From assembly GCA_036936605.1 (NCBI GenBank), contig JAUPFV010000001.1, positions 345,475,081 through 345,539,080 of the forward strand: DNA of 64,000 nucleotides, written 5' to 3'. Numbering within the stretch: the first letter of the stretch is position 1; the number at the start of each line of letters is the position of its first letter. The DNA is from Limnanthes douglasii subsp. nivea (taxonomy: Eukaryota; Streptophyta; Magnoliopsida; Brassicales; Limnanthaceae). The position numbers and the translations under genes were made by a program. Below are positions 21,601-32,999 of the stretch, one piece after another. The notes beneath the pieces are model-generated. The model did not search any database. It saw nothing but the letters and a program-made list of their open reading frames with translations, and was not told the origin of the DNA.

Positions 21601-23442
21601 GAAAACATGCTAGTGATCTACCAAAAAGAATAACAATCTTACTTTCAATTTTGATGCCATCTTGAGCCAATCTTAAAACTTCTTTGAAGGAGTTGGCGCA
21701 GTCATGGTATCCCATCCAAATATAGTATGTGACTGAAAAACGGTTATGAGCCCGGCCACCGTCTGAGCTTGTTATGTTATGGCCCCTACTTTATTCCCGA
21801 TTGGATCAGGATCCAAGTATTCTGAATCAACATGAAATCTTTCAAGGATCACAATTTCCCCCTTTGGAGCAGATGTCCCCGCATTGTTTGGACCAGTCCA
21901 AGGAGTATTGTCAGGCCTGTTTTCACTTCTTCTTTTGACATAAGCTCCTAGCTTGCCTCTTTCAATAAGATTCTACACCTCTTGCTTTAAAGCGATGCAT
22001 TCTTCGATGTTATGGCCAATATCATCATGATACTGGCAAAAACAAGTCTTACGATTGTCTCTAGGAGATTGGAGTGCTGCTGGTTCCCAGAAATGAACCT
22101 TATCTTTAGTCTTGTCATAAACGGTTGCCACATTTTCTTTTAACTCCGCAAACCACTCCGGTTGAACCCAAGGACCTCTTTTATTCCTAGACTGCTGGCT
22201 CTGGGCGGGATTTGGGTGGGATTGAGTCTGTTTGGCCCTATTGGACCCCTGTCCGGTTTCTTTATCCTTGTATCCAGACTGGTTTTGGTTTGGAGCATCT
22301 GAGGCAGACCTCACATGTCGGTGTACCGTGGTATTTTTAGTTTCATCCACGTTGATTTTCTTTCCCACCTGATTCAACAAACCTCCCTAGGTCATAGCCT
22401 TCTTCCTTGTCACTGAATTGGCTAGATTCTCAAGGTTCAAGCCTTGTCTTAGGGAAGCAATGGCCACCTGCTCAAAGCAATCTGCTAACCCATTCTTAGT
22501 ATTTACGAATCGACTTATATAGTCTTTCAAGGACTCATTTGGCTCTTGGGCACAATGTATAATAGTATCTCCATTGCCCTTCACCTTCTTACTCTCCACG
22601 AACTGTCTTCGGAAAGCAACCCAAAATGTATCGAAGTTTCTGATACAACCCTGGGGTAAACTGTATTACCACTTAAGAGCACTCCCTGTAAAAAAATTGG
22701 GAGAAGGCTCTACACAGAAGTTTATTATCATCATCAAAGTTCATCATGAAATATTTAAACTGCTCCAGATTATTGTTCGGATCTTTACTCCCATTATACT
22801 TCTCCATTTTAGTACTGTCAAACCTTTTGGGAAGGTTTCCGGAAAGTATCTTGGCAGACACTGTTGATTTTCTTCAATTCCTACTACAACTAAAGACTGT
22901 ATCTTCATTAGGTGTTGTAAAAATACCTGGTTCATCAGGAAAGCAAAAGGATCGATCAACAGCTGGTCCACATGCCTATGACTGTAGCTGTGAGATGACC
23001 CTTTGCCCAAATGCCTTTTAAGTCTCTCATGCCTATCTTTTTTCCTTGAATACTTTTTAACTAGATTCTGCTTCTTCCGGTACCTCCCCTCATCACTGCT
23101 TGATGATAAAGACTCCTTAAGCTCATCTTCATTCGAAGAGCTACTAGAGGTTTCAGAATCTGAACTTTCCACCGGCTTAGACTGGTGAGACTTCTTAAAA
23201 CTGACATGGGTCTTTTTGGTACTTAAATAAACTTTTCTAACGGATCATTGTCCCTCAGATTGTCAGTATGATGAATGGCTGACGCCTTTGACTTTCCTTC
23301 AAACCTATTTATGCCTTTTTAATGGCGCCCTCAATGCTTCTATTTCCGCCCTCAACTTGTCATGTTCCTCGGTGGTATATTCATTGTTTTCCCCAACAAC
23401 CTCCACCAGGGGTGGTGGAATTGCTTGCCCGTTCAAATTCAT
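21601..23442 (-). pseudogene. Gag of element B, fused by deletion to the start of RT
   Basis: The likely start is the ATG at 23440-23442 (M-N-L-N-G-Q-A-I-P-P-P, as in C). A Ser-rich segment (SDSETSSSSSNEDELKES) and basic KKYSRKKDRHERLK precede the gag core: LPKRFDSTKMEKYNGSKD, NNLEQFKYFMMNFDDDNK and NESLKDYISRFVNTKNG. Then comes a Gln/Asn-rich spacer and a knuckle CQYHDDIGHNIEEC at about 22005-22045 (CX2HX4HX4C). At about 21683 the sequence jumps to the linker before RT; some 690 bp present in C, including all of PR, are missing. Frame changes also occur in the N-terminal part. Confidence 0.8.
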
Positions 23443-23491
23443 CCGAAATGGTTCTTTCTAATGGTTTTGAATGCAATATTCAGGCACCGTC

Positions 23492-23512
23492 TCCTCCCAC
23501 TGTGGTCGCCAA
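23492..23512 (-). other. Primer binding site of element B
   Basis: On the minus strand TTGGCGACCACAGTGGGAGG stands two bases behind the 5' LTR. The same site is found in C (35564-35583) and E (34606-34625) although the LTR of E differs. It should pair with the 3' end of a tRNA ending in CCA; I have not assigned which one. Confidence 0.75.
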
Positions 23513-23514
23513 TT

Positions 23515-23882
23515 TGATGAGGTTTATTTTGAGCTGAGGGTCATTTTGTAAAGTGTTTTGGGTATTAAATTTTTTGGTGTTAAGTAGTGAGAGATTTGAG
23601 CAGCCTGGTATTATTAAATGTTCATTACCCTCATTAATGAAAGTGGTTGAGGTATTTATACCCTTAATTAATGACCCACGGGCTTTCGGGTCAAGTTATG
23701 AAACCGGGTCGAGTTGAAAGACCCGTTTACTTATTAAGCTGATTAGCACATAACTTAGTCAAAAAGTGTTTAGGTATTTCTTTACTTTTGTCTTGTCCGA
23801 ATAGTTTATTGGTACGTTTATGTCCAAATTATCCCTACCCGGATATCTTAGTAAGCTGTGACTGAATAATCCAAACTCATCA
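23515..23882 (-). repeat. 5' LTR of element B
   Basis: 368 bp, bounded by TGATGAG and CTCATCA. In sense orientation the promoter has TATAAATA at 23653-23660. The last base pair CA is at 23881-23882, followed by AATAT, the right target duplication. Confidence 0.9.
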
Positions 23883-25218
23883 AATATGAATAGAGTAATT
23901 GTTCGATGGGTTTCGTAATCTAGTATGATTTTTTTTTAAAATTTTGGTTTGTGATTAAAATGAACAAATTACTAGTTTGAGTGCGTCTTCATAATAGTTT
24001 TACTTTTGGTTTGTGATGGATACTTTGATGGTTTGATATGTTTTTAATTGAGTACCAAGATTTTTAATTTTGGCTTGTAATTAACATGAACAATTGATGG
24101 TTCGATGTATTTTCGAGTTTGGACTATTTTTTAGTTTTGGTTTTTAATTAACATCAATAAATTGATCGTTTATTATGTTCATGTACATTAGATTATGTTT
24201 TAGCATTGGTTTATGATTAAAAATGATTTGATGGTTCTCTTTGTAACTTAGGTAGGATTGGATTTTAGGTTGTGTATGTGATTAATATTAATAAATTACT
24301 AGTTTAATGTGTTTTTTAATCTTGGAAAGATTGTTTTTTAGTTTTTATTTGTGATTAACATGAATCAATTGGTGATTCGATGTAGAATTATTTTTTAATT
24401 TTGTTTCGTGATATGAATAAATTCGTGGTTCGATGGGTTATCTACCACTTAATTAAAATTATTATTTAATTTTGGTTTGTGATTAACACGTATAAATTTA
24501 TGGTTTAATGTGCTTCTCTAAGCTAGTTATGACTGTTTTTAGTTTTGGTTTGTAATTAACATGAATATATTGATGGTTTAGTGTGTATAACTAATTTAGT
24601 ACTTTATTTTTAGTTTTGGTTTGTGTAAACATGAAAAAATTGATGGTTCAATATATTTTCCTAACTAGTTAGGATCGTTTTTTAGTTTTGGTTTGTGATT
24701 AATATGAATAAATTGATGTTTTGACGTGTGTTTGCAAGCTAGTTATGAATGTTGTTGAGTTTTAAATTGTGATTAACATGAATATATTTGTGGTTTGATG
24801 TGTGCATGTAACTTATTTATGACTATTTTTTAGTTTTGGTTTGTGATTAACATGAATAAATTGGTAATTTGAAGTGTTTATACAAGGCTAAGAACCTCGG
24901 TTAGTCACCAGAATCGGTCATTTGTATCAAAACAACCACTGATGTTTGATTATATCAAAACAATCACTTTTATTGGCTTTATTTTACACTTGTATTCACT
25001 CATGGGTGACCACAGATGCGAATTGATACAAAGAAAAGTGAACATAAATGTAAAACGAGACAAAACAATGGCCACATTAGTGGCTATTTTTATACACATG
25101 ACAAATTCCAATAACTAACTAAGGTTCTTAGTCGTTTATGCAACCTACTTATCCTATTTTTATTTTTGATTCGTGATTAAAGTAAATAACTTGGTGGTTT
25201 GATATGTAACACTAACTT
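23883..25218. repeat. 73-bp tandem repeat array, middle segment
   Basis: About 15 diverged monomers of 57-74 bp, each containing the blocks GATTAACATGAATAAATTG, a G/TGGTTTGATGTG block, a TAACTTAGTTATGACT block and TTTTAGTTTTGGTTTGTGA. Later monomers (24470-24875) are most alike. The array is interrupted by a MITE at 24886-25133 and continues to 25218, where element E begins. No gene lies in it. Confidence 0.85.
24886..25133. mobile_element. MITE of Mutator type (248 bp)
   Basis: Ends GGCTAAGAACCTCGGTTAGT and, inverted, GACTAAGAACCTTAGTTAGT: 17 of 20 bases identical. It is flanked by GTTTATACAA (24876-24885) and GTTTATGCAA (25134-25143), a ten-base target duplication with one change. Removing it and one copy restores a 73-bp monomer. 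Duplications of 9-11 bases are typical of Mutator-like elements. No coding capacity. Confidence 0.8.
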
Positions 25219-25632
25219 TGATATGTTTTAAATTAGTTCGGTGGGTATTTAGGTAATTATGTCGTGGTGTAATAAGTCTAAGATAGAAAGTATAAAGTAA
25301 TTGAACTACTATATTTAATGTTTAGAGAGAGAAAGTCTCAGCCGTCTTAAAAGATGTTCTTCAGAGTCTTTATAAGCTAACTTTGGGTTAATGGGTCCAT
25401 CGGACCGGGTCCTGGACATGGGTCAAGCCCATAAACCGTAAAATCTGATTAACTATTATGCATTTATACATTTTTCCAAAAATAATAAGTTTAAAAAGTA
25501 GTAAATACATTTGACCATGGATAGGTGAGTCAAAGAGTCAAAAGTATAGTTTTTATTTTAGGTCGGGATTGACCCTCAGAGAAATCCGATCGTCTTATTG
25601 CTATCATACTCAAATATTTATAATCCCTATGA
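25219..25632 (-). repeat. 3' LTR of element E
   Basis: About 414 bp, matching 34628-35035. It starts TGATATG; the inner end TATGA is a changed form of CATCA in the right LTR. Minus-strand CTTATAAAGAC near 25365 is the TATA region. Next to it, 25633-25652, lies a purine-rich run on the minus strand (AAGGGCCAAAAGGGCTAG), the polypurine tract. Confidence 0.8.
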
Positions 25633-25982
25633 ACTAGCCCTTTTGGCCCTTTTGAAGGCACTATGGGAGGGTTAACAGATATATGTTCGAATCATACTGA
25701 ATTATTTCTCACAATCTAACTTTACAACATTTTTAAAACATGACAGTGAACATACTCGAACCGAATCTGATGGAGTAGTTCGAAGGCGGTTCCTGTCCAA
25801 AAGTCGCAGTTTTTAACCGGTTATTTTTCATGACACGTATCCTTTTTTTATTGGTACAATGAATTTGTTTTACTGTATGTGAGGCGAGCCAATCAATAGA
25901 AGACGTTTTCACTTCTCTAGAGTATAGCTATCAATAACGCTTCAACTTCCCTAGTAAGGCACTCAAGGGTGTTTACAGTTTC

Positions 25983-26025
25983 TATATAAAAATCTTCTTC
26001 ATTTTCCCACTTCAGAGATTTTTAG
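25983..26025 (+). promoter_or_regulatory. Upstream region of the antisense gene in E: TATA box
   Basis: TATATAAA at 25983-25990, followed by TTAGAGAG at about 26018, which corresponds to TCTAGAGAG in the other elements. The G-box position (about 25830) has GACACGTATC, one base off. The leader to ATG 26160 is longer (177 bp) than in A, B and C. Confidence 0.5.
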
Positions 26026-26159
26026 AGAGACAAAATCTACACTCCAAATAGATAAATAGTTCTTTGCTATTGATATTTAGTTTACCACTAGTGATATTTT
26101 CTTTTTCTCCATCGTTTCACCACTGTGAATCCTTTCTATGGTAGCATCTTGGTGTTTGT

Positions 26160-28878
26160 ATGTTCATCGACAGAAACACATTAACCGAAGGTGGTTGGTT
26201 AAACTTGTCTAAAATTTGATAAAGAAAAGAAAACGGAAAGGGTTGTTGTTGAGTTACCTGCCTCCTCAGGCATTGTTGTAGTAACTCAATCTATCGACTA
26301 CGAAGGAGCATACCCTTATAATAGACATAATGTCCCTTCAAAACCATCTTCAAGTGTCCAATCGTTCAATTCTCATAATAATTCTCTGAAGCCATCCTGA
26401 TCACAACGCGCCACCAGTCGTTGGATTCGTGCATCATTTAGATGCATGGGTTTTAATTCCGAAGAAAACACTCCTCGTAGAGTGACCATAAAATCTAAAG
26501 GTAAAACTAAGCATGTCGAAGAGATAGGGTCAACACAGTAGAAAGAACGTTCCAAGAATCCCTCTCCAGAAAATCTGAACAAGAAATAAAACACTGTAAT
26601 TCAACTAACTGAGTCATCTCAAAATCCGAACAAGAAAGAAAACCCTGCAACTCAACTAACTGAGTCTTCTCAATCTGACCAAGCTCTTTTTAACCACGAA
26701 ACGGAGAGGAGAACGTTAACATTCAACCTATTACACCTTCAAGATTTGGTCCAAGGGTAATGGAACAAAACATGGATGATGTTAGTGAAGAATCTCCCCT
26801 TAAGACATCTGGTCAAACCTGGGAGACTTCGAGGCCATCAAAGGTAAGCGTCAAATACCTTTTGACTCTTAATAAAATTCCCTACATGTATTTCCATGAG
26901 ACACGGTTAGAGGCTACTCGGGGCAAGTGTGGGTTCCCCAAATTAGTTAAGGTTAGGTTTCCCTAACCTGGTGAGACTCCGATGAGCTGCGGCTCTATGG
27001 AGTTGCTCAATTAGGGCCTTTGGTTCCCCTTGGATCCTGAGATTGTATCCTATTTCAGCTTAGTAGGATTGTGTCCGAGCCATGCTAGCCTGAATGCCTG
27101 GTTTACATTAATGCTGTGCATCATAGCATCTAAGCTATCTAAAATTTTGATGTCGATAGAAAAAATTAGCTGCTATTGCAGGGCTATCCCGCAACTCATA
27201 AATCCCATTTTATTACTTCAACATGAGGAATGATTACATGGTGGTGGATTATTAGTTGAAGGCAGATAAAATATAGAAGACGAAATTTCTCTTAATCAGT
27301 GATTGGTGGGAGAATGGTAAGAGTATCACCTCTCAGGGTAATTCGAGCAGGCTTGCCGGAATCTTGAAGAATACAGGTAGATCTGTTCAAAATTGTTTTT
27401 GACCCTCTATTTTTCCGTTAAATATTTTATTATTTGTCTCTAAATTTTCTCCTTTAGCATCCATTTCAAAGCCCTATATGCGCGATCTGGCTGACGCAAA
27501 GGTCACTATAAAGAATATGAATCAGTGGGCGGAAGTGAAGTGGTCTAATAGTTTTGTCAATGCTTCACTCCTTCCAAGTTTGTTCAGAGTCACCTTTGGA
27601 TGACTAATCATGAATGTGATTTGACATAGGATAAATTTCCCACTCCTCCCTAACCCTTTATTATCCTAAGAGGGATCGAAATTTCCGATGGAAAGCTATA
27701 TTTCTCAACTAGGAACAGAGCCCCCACCCATCAGAACAAAAAAAAGTAGGGAAGCACCTCTAAAAATATTGTTGAATCAAAGAGCAACTAGACGAAATTG
27801 ATGAGGCTTTGCTAGTTGTTGTTATCACATTGTCAAATGAGACGATACGCCCACGAGTCTTCTTGTGTCCAAGAAGAAGAATACACACAAAGGAAGCAAA
27901 CATGATAGGGACCAAATAAGCAAGAAGAGAAAGAAGACTTCGACCATTTAATATAGATCGTATTACGTTCAGATGTCATTTCTTCTACGATTCCCGTTGC
28001 CGATCATCCACCCATTAATATATCCGACCCGTACTCTCTATTTTTCCTCACATGTGAAGGAAATACCACTAGAGAAAACCCAATAGGGGATATTGAAGGG
28101 TTCAATTTCAAGGCATTTGAGAAAGACTTCCCAGAATCTACAAGAAACGCCATTAAAATGGCGTTTGGTGGTGTACCATTTAAGCTGTCAAAGGAAAATG
28201 ATGTGTAGGTATATTTAATGTTGTGTTATGTGAAGCCCATCGTCGAGCTAGAAATAAAAGTGAGGTCCCATAGAGGAACCATTTCTTTTCATCAAAAGGA
28301 GAACAAAAATCCAAAGGCTTCCGTTAAAAGAAAAGGCTAAGGTTAACCGTACATCCGAAAAGGTCAAATCACTCATGGAAGAACTAGCAAAGATAAACGA
28401 TGATTATGAAAAACCTCAATAATCTAGCTCCGGGGAAGCCACTTCACTGAAGAATCAACAAACTTCTGAACCATCAAATGTTTTTCGGTTGAAAAAGATA
28501 GTCACGAGGCTCTTGCCAAAACATAGGAAAATGAATTAGATTCTCTTAAGGAGACATGTAAACAAGAGGCGGATGATGCTATACATGCATATGGCGATGT
28601 GGTTATAGACTCCCTTAACAAGCGATATGCCTCAATTAAAATCAGATATGATGTTGGAATTTCATAAGAGATTCCTTATCTTAGTCATCGGGTCTTTGTG
28701 GGGACTAGTGTCAGATAACTTGTTGTACTCATATATTCCCGTAGTTGATTAGCTAGGTATTTATGAGGACGTACCCAATGATGGTTCGAATGATAGTGAT
28801 GAAGAGGACTCCAGAAGTGGGAGCTTATAAGAAGAAAAGGAGGAACAAACCGATGCAAACGAGCCCAATGGTCAATAG
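26160..28878 (+). pseudogene. Antisense accessory gene (aORF) of element E
   Basis: It starts M-F-I-D-R-N and keeps GGWLNLSK, then breaks at a stop after 26217. A splice-donor-like AAAG|GTAAGC lies at about 26843. The PF04195-like segment reads PLDPEIVSYFSLVGLCPSHA and LNAWFTLMLCIIASKLSK (26995-27150), then WWENGKS-like at 27305. A likely intron of 81 bp runs from GTAGAT at 27377 to TTTAG at 27457. Exon 3 has a KNMNQWAEVKWSNSF block like KLNAWTAERWGNAF of B, and near 28350-28670 a coiled coil with EEADDAIHAYGDVVIDSLNK. It ends at TAG 28876-28878 behind an acidic tail. Many stops. Confidence 0.65.
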
Positions 28879-29111
28879 TTTCAAGTTCGTTATACTGTGT
28901 AAGTCTTTGGTGTATATAAGGAATTTTGTGATAGAGGGTCGGAAGTTTGTGTAAGTATTCGATATTGTTAAAGCATTTTTGTTGTCTTTTATTATATTTC
29001 GAATCCTATCTTTTCTTTGGGTTTCCCAAGGCATTTTGTAGTTGTTAATATCTTAATGATTTCATCGCATTTCCTTAAATATTTTATTTTTATTTTCTTG
29101 GTCCACTTTAC
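28879..29111. other. Spacer of element E, unique part
   Basis: The tail end of the antisense transcript and T-rich sequence. No gene seen. CCTTAAATATTTTATTTTT near 29070 leads into the tandem repeat. Confidence 0.4.
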
Positions 29112-29411
29112 TCGAAGACACACAAAATATTAATACACGAGCCATTCGAAGGTAATCCATTCGAAGGCACACATGAATGATACACAAACGATTTGAAGGT
29201 AATCCATTCAAAGGCACGCATAATTGATACACAAACCATCCCAAGCTAATCCATTTGAAGGCACACAAAAATTAATACACAAGCCATTCAAAGGCAAACA
29301 AAATTGATATGCAAGCCATTCAAAGTTAATTCATTCGAAGGAACACACAAATTAATACACAAGTCATTCAAAGGTAATCTATTCGAATGCACACAAAATT
29401 TAATACACAAC
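29112..29411 (-). repeat. 47-bp tandem repeat in the spacer of E
   Basis: About six and a half copies of a 47-bp unit with the blocks TCGAAGGCACACAAAATTAA, TACACAAGCCATTCAAAGG and TAATCCAT. Copies start at about 29112, 29161, 29208, 29255 (short), 29288, 29335 and 29383 (partial). It lies at the same place as the repeats in F and B but has no sequence in common with them. Confidence 0.85.
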
Positions 29412-29462
29412 TATACTTATAAACAAAATCTAAAGGCACAAGTGGTAGATTGATAATAATTT

Positions 29463-29516
29463 GGACACCTCGGTAAAAACCCCCCCGAGCCACCAGGGTA
29501 GGAAAAAATATGCCCC
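29463..29516 (-). ncRNA. Conserved two-stem RNA element behind integrase (E)
   Basis: On the minus strand GGGGCATA, TTTTTTCCTACCC, loop TGGTGGCTC, GGGGGGG, TTTTTACCGA, GGTGTCC. The outer stem is the same as in A. It stands out because the neighbouring integrase has decayed much further. Confidence 0.5.
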
Positions 29517-29559
29517 AAATATTTACATTAAATAAAAAAAGAAAATATTTGCAATATAT

Positions 29560-30430
29560 ATTTACTCGAGACACAACCTTAAGTGTTTGATATGTTCCTT
29601 GCTTGATATTTTCATACACAATGTAGATTCCTTCCTAATTTGACACTAACTTCCCAAATTTCTTATTTTTGGTGTGCAAAAATAAATTTATTAAAAACTT
29701 ATCCCCCACTTCGAATTCTCTTCTTCGTATCTTAGATGCAAACCTACTTTTGATCAAACCTTGATAATGCACCGTTCTTAAATGGACTTTAATTCTATTT
29801 TCTTCAATAAAGTCTAGTTGAGCTCTTACTATAGCCTCATTATCATCTTCCGAATAATTTTGAACTCTAAAGAAAGGAAGAGTGTATTCTATTATCGTTA
29901 TTATGTTCCTCCTATAAACCAAGTAAAAAGGATATTATTGTGTAGTAGTGTCTGGATTAGTTTGATAGGCCCAAAATACTTCTTCTGAGTAATATAACCA
30001 TCTACCTACAATTCCTTCTAAATTTTTTGAGACCCATCAAAATAGTTATGCTTACAAAATTTATTTGTCCGTTAGATTGGGGATGAAAAGGTGAAAAGAA
30101 ACAGTGGTAAATTACCCTTGATGTACATAAAATTTTCATATCTCTATTGTTGAATTGAGGACTCTTATTTGTTGTAATACTTCTACGAATTCCGAATATG
30201 CAACATATATGTGAAATGATAAAATTGATTACTGCTTTGAAAGTAGTTACAAAGAGAGGTGCAGCCTTCACCCACTTAGAGAAATAATCCACTTCCAGTA
30301 TTATTGTAGATATTTGAAAACTCTCATCAGTTCCAACTCCTATTTCTAGGGGTATTGTTATGAAAAACCATTCATGTATAAAAACTCAAGGATATGTCTT
30401 GGAGTATGCGATAAGGTATAAAGAGTTCGG
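29560..30430 (-). pseudogene. Integrase of element E (broken)
   Basis: The core frame 30002-30292 reads MDYFSKWVKAAPLFVTTFKA (first Asp), TTNKSPQFNNRD, where the second catalytic Asp has become Asn, and HPQSNGQINFVSIT, where the Glu is lost. The C-terminal part (29635-29922) keeps IEENRIKVHLRTVHYQGLIK and FEVGDKFLINLFLHTKNKKFG. The zinc region, about 30300-30430, is barely recognisable. Dead. Confidence 0.8.
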
Positions 30431-30850
30431 CGTTGAATTTTCAGCTCTTGACACATGGTCGTACTTTACACATTTAAAGTAGGCAGAAGTTTCTTTTAAC
30501 ACTTCAAAATACTTTATCAACCATTATTTTCTTTTTTTAGATTGCCCTTGAGTTTGATGTATGAGCACTTATGAATCACCTAAAAATTGGATTCGTTTGG
30601 CACTATATTTGAGCGAGCCCTAAACTAGTTATTGCTGCTTCATACTCAGCTTCATTGTTCGGGACATTGAAACCAAAATGTATGGCCTCGTACATGGAAT
30701 CTTCAAAGGGGGAGAGTATAAAAATTCCTACTCCACAACCCATCGTACTAGATCCTCTATCTGTTCGGATTACCCACTATTTCCTAGGTTTATTGATAAA
30801 AGACTCTTCGCAGGGTCGCCCCGAATGGAACTCAACCAAGAATTTAGCCA
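30431..30850 (-). pseudogene. Second RNase H of element E (remnant)
   Basis: The minus strand around 30540-30680 still reads fragments like VPNNEAEYEAAIT and LGDS-VLIHQTQGQSK, matching the other copies, with the frame interrupted at about 30625 and 30540. The first motif (W-V-I-R-T-D-R) is at about 30770. Decayed. Confidence 0.6.
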
Positions 30851-32180
30851 TAACTTGTGATTTGATTGCTGTATGAGGATGAAAATCGATATCATAATCC
30901 TCCAAATTCATAGATCACTTTGTCATCTGACCCGATACATCAGGTTTGTTGCTACATACTTTTGAGTGAAATACAAGTTTGAACCGTGATGGAATGCGCT
31001 TGAAAATATAGCCTAATGTTTCTAGCTTCTATTACTAAGGCTAAGGCTAACTTTTCCAGTTTCAAATATCGTTTTTCAGAATTAAAAAAACTCTTACTAA
31101 TATAATAATCCGGAGAGGGTAATTGTGAACTTCTCGAACTAACACTACACTCACTATATGATCAGATACTGCCAATTATAGATAGTGTTTGTCTCTAATT
31201 ACTAGTTTAAAAAGATTTTTGGGTGAAGATACATATATTTTGATTTCGAGAAATTCCTTATCACAATTTGATGACCAATTGAACTCCTTAGCATTCCTCA
31301 AGACTTGAAAAAATTGTGCACACTTATCAGATGAACTTGATATCAACCTGTTTAAAGTTGTCAACATTCCAGTTAATACTTAAACCTCTTTTGTAGATCT
31401 GGGAGCATTCATATCCAATAATACATCTAGTTATGCTTGGTCAACTTGAATCCGTTTCTCATTGATATTATATCTGATAAAAGTTCTAGATCATACGCCA
31501 AAGGTGCACTTATCTAGATATAGCTTTAAATTAATGGCTTCCAAGTTAGAGAAAGTTTATTTGAGATCAAGCAAATGATCCTCCTCTTTTAGGCTCTTCA
31601 CCATCATGTAATCGATATAAAATTCTACATTTATCCCAATCTGACTGACAAATGTTTTGTTTATTAAGCGTTAGTAAGTAGACCCAACATTACTTAAACC
31701 GAAGGACATCAATTTATAACAATGCAGTCCCCTATCATTGATAAACGTGGTATAATCATGGCCCTTTGCATCTAGTTGTTTCTGATTGTACCCAACAAAA
31801 GCATTCATAAAAGACAATAACTTATTTCCAGAAGTGAAATCCATCGACCGATCTATCCGAGGAACAGAGAAAAGATCATTGGGACAAGTCCTGTTGAGGT
31901 CTGTGAAATCAATACACATTCGACATTTACTATTTTCTTTTTTACGAGCACCCGATTTTATATCCATAATTGATACTGAGATTCCCAAATATGTCCTAAC
32001 TTTATTAGTTTGTCTACCTCTTTAACAATAGCTTCAGATTTCTCTTTAGAATAAACCATTCTTCTATGTATCACTAGGCATGTATCAGATACACACGATA
32101 ACTTGTGGCAAATGATGCTAGCTGGTACGCCTACCATATCTTCATTACACCAAGTAAACACATGTAAAATTCTTAGATAA
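30851..32180 (-). pseudogene. Reverse transcriptase and RNase H of element E (broken)
   Basis: RT: IICHKLSCVSDTCLVIHRRM and KLIKLGHIWESQYQLWI at about 32030-32160; CRMCIDFTDLNRTCPNDLFS and MNAFVGYNQKQLDAKGHDYT at 31700-31950. The catalytic YIDD is now YIDY (31608-31619). The connection and RNase H parts are in fragments (LNRLISSSSDKCAQFFQVLR at 31260-31367). Stops are frequent, including in the LTR-proximal third. Confidence 0.8.
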
Positions 32181-32329
32181 GAAGGATATCAACTCTTATT
32201 ACAATTCTTATGTCAATCCTATTTCCAGTTTTGACACTTTTTCCATCTGCAAGTCTATGTACTTCAACCTCTTCAATATGAATAACCACAATAGGAGTGT
32301 CTATTGGATCATCTATCTTGTGTGGACTC

Positions 32330-32990
32330 GAAGAGGACTCTAATAGCTATTATTCTTTTTTAGCTGCAATTTTTTCCAGAGACTTCGGAGAAAAACAGTG
32401 ACATAGCATTCCCTATCCACCTTTTGACTACTCTGAACCACCCCACTTGGCCTCTAATAACGTATTTCAAGCATTGATAAAGAATTTATGCAATAACATG
32501 TATCATTGATAGCCAATATATTCCAAAGATGACATTATACAGCGTCAGATAATCTGCCACCACAAACCAAACTCTCACAATTTTCTTAAATGGTCCTTCA
32601 TCAAGAATTGCTTCACCTTCGAACACCCCAATAACATCAGTAGAGTTGTATGTAAACCCTACTATGGATCTGTTTGATTGGATAATAACGGGTGAATTCT
32701 TCATTAACTTATATGTGGATATAAATAAGATATTAGGTGAGCTATTAGTGTCGATCTAGATGCGTCGGATTTCTGTTTCTTTGATAGATGGCCCTATCAC
32801 CACAACATCCTCATGTGGCCCAACGAAATTCCTTAAATCATCTTCATCGAAACTATAAAGAGGGTAGGATATTGATACACATGTGAATAGTTTTTCCCTT
32901 CTAATTTCATAGTCAAGGTAATCACATGACGATTTCTAAAACAACTTGAGGGTGATGTTATCGTATCTCCTCCAAAAATAGTGAACAATT
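32330..32990 (-). pseudogene. Aspartic protease region of element E, active site changed
   Basis: At 32744-32752 the catalytic DTG is encoded as DTN, with a stop two codons before it. The C-terminal half is open (32486-32704): SPVIIQSNRSIVGFTYNSTD and LYNVIFGIYWLSMIHV. The upstream part, with FDEDDLRNFVGPHEDVVVIG-like sequence, is at about 32780-32860. Unlike B, E never lost PR as a block. Confidence 0.75.
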
Positions 32991-32999
32991 AAAAGAACT

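Larger units (their letters stand above)
14696..23882 (-). mobile_element. Element B: Tat-lineage gypsy element with both LTRs
   Basis: 9.19 kb on the minus strand: 5' LTR at the right, primer site, gag, RT, RNase H, second RNase H (partly deleted), integrase, spacer, antisense gene, truncated 3' LTR. Flanks are AACAT (14691-14695) and AATAT (23883-23887), a five-base target duplication with one change, inside the 73-bp repeat. The LTRs agree about 90% by eye over 348 bp. The PR region, the polypurine tract and parts of the second RNase H are deleted, so B cannot complete a cycle on its own. Confidence 0.9.

Noticed and set aside
26373..26594. Minus-strand frame within the antisense gene of E
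   Set aside because: It opposes the conserved exon order and matches nothing in the other elements.
29112..29411. CRISPR-like array
   Set aside because: Units are contiguous without unique spacers, the copies are diverged, and the setting is a plant retrotransposon.
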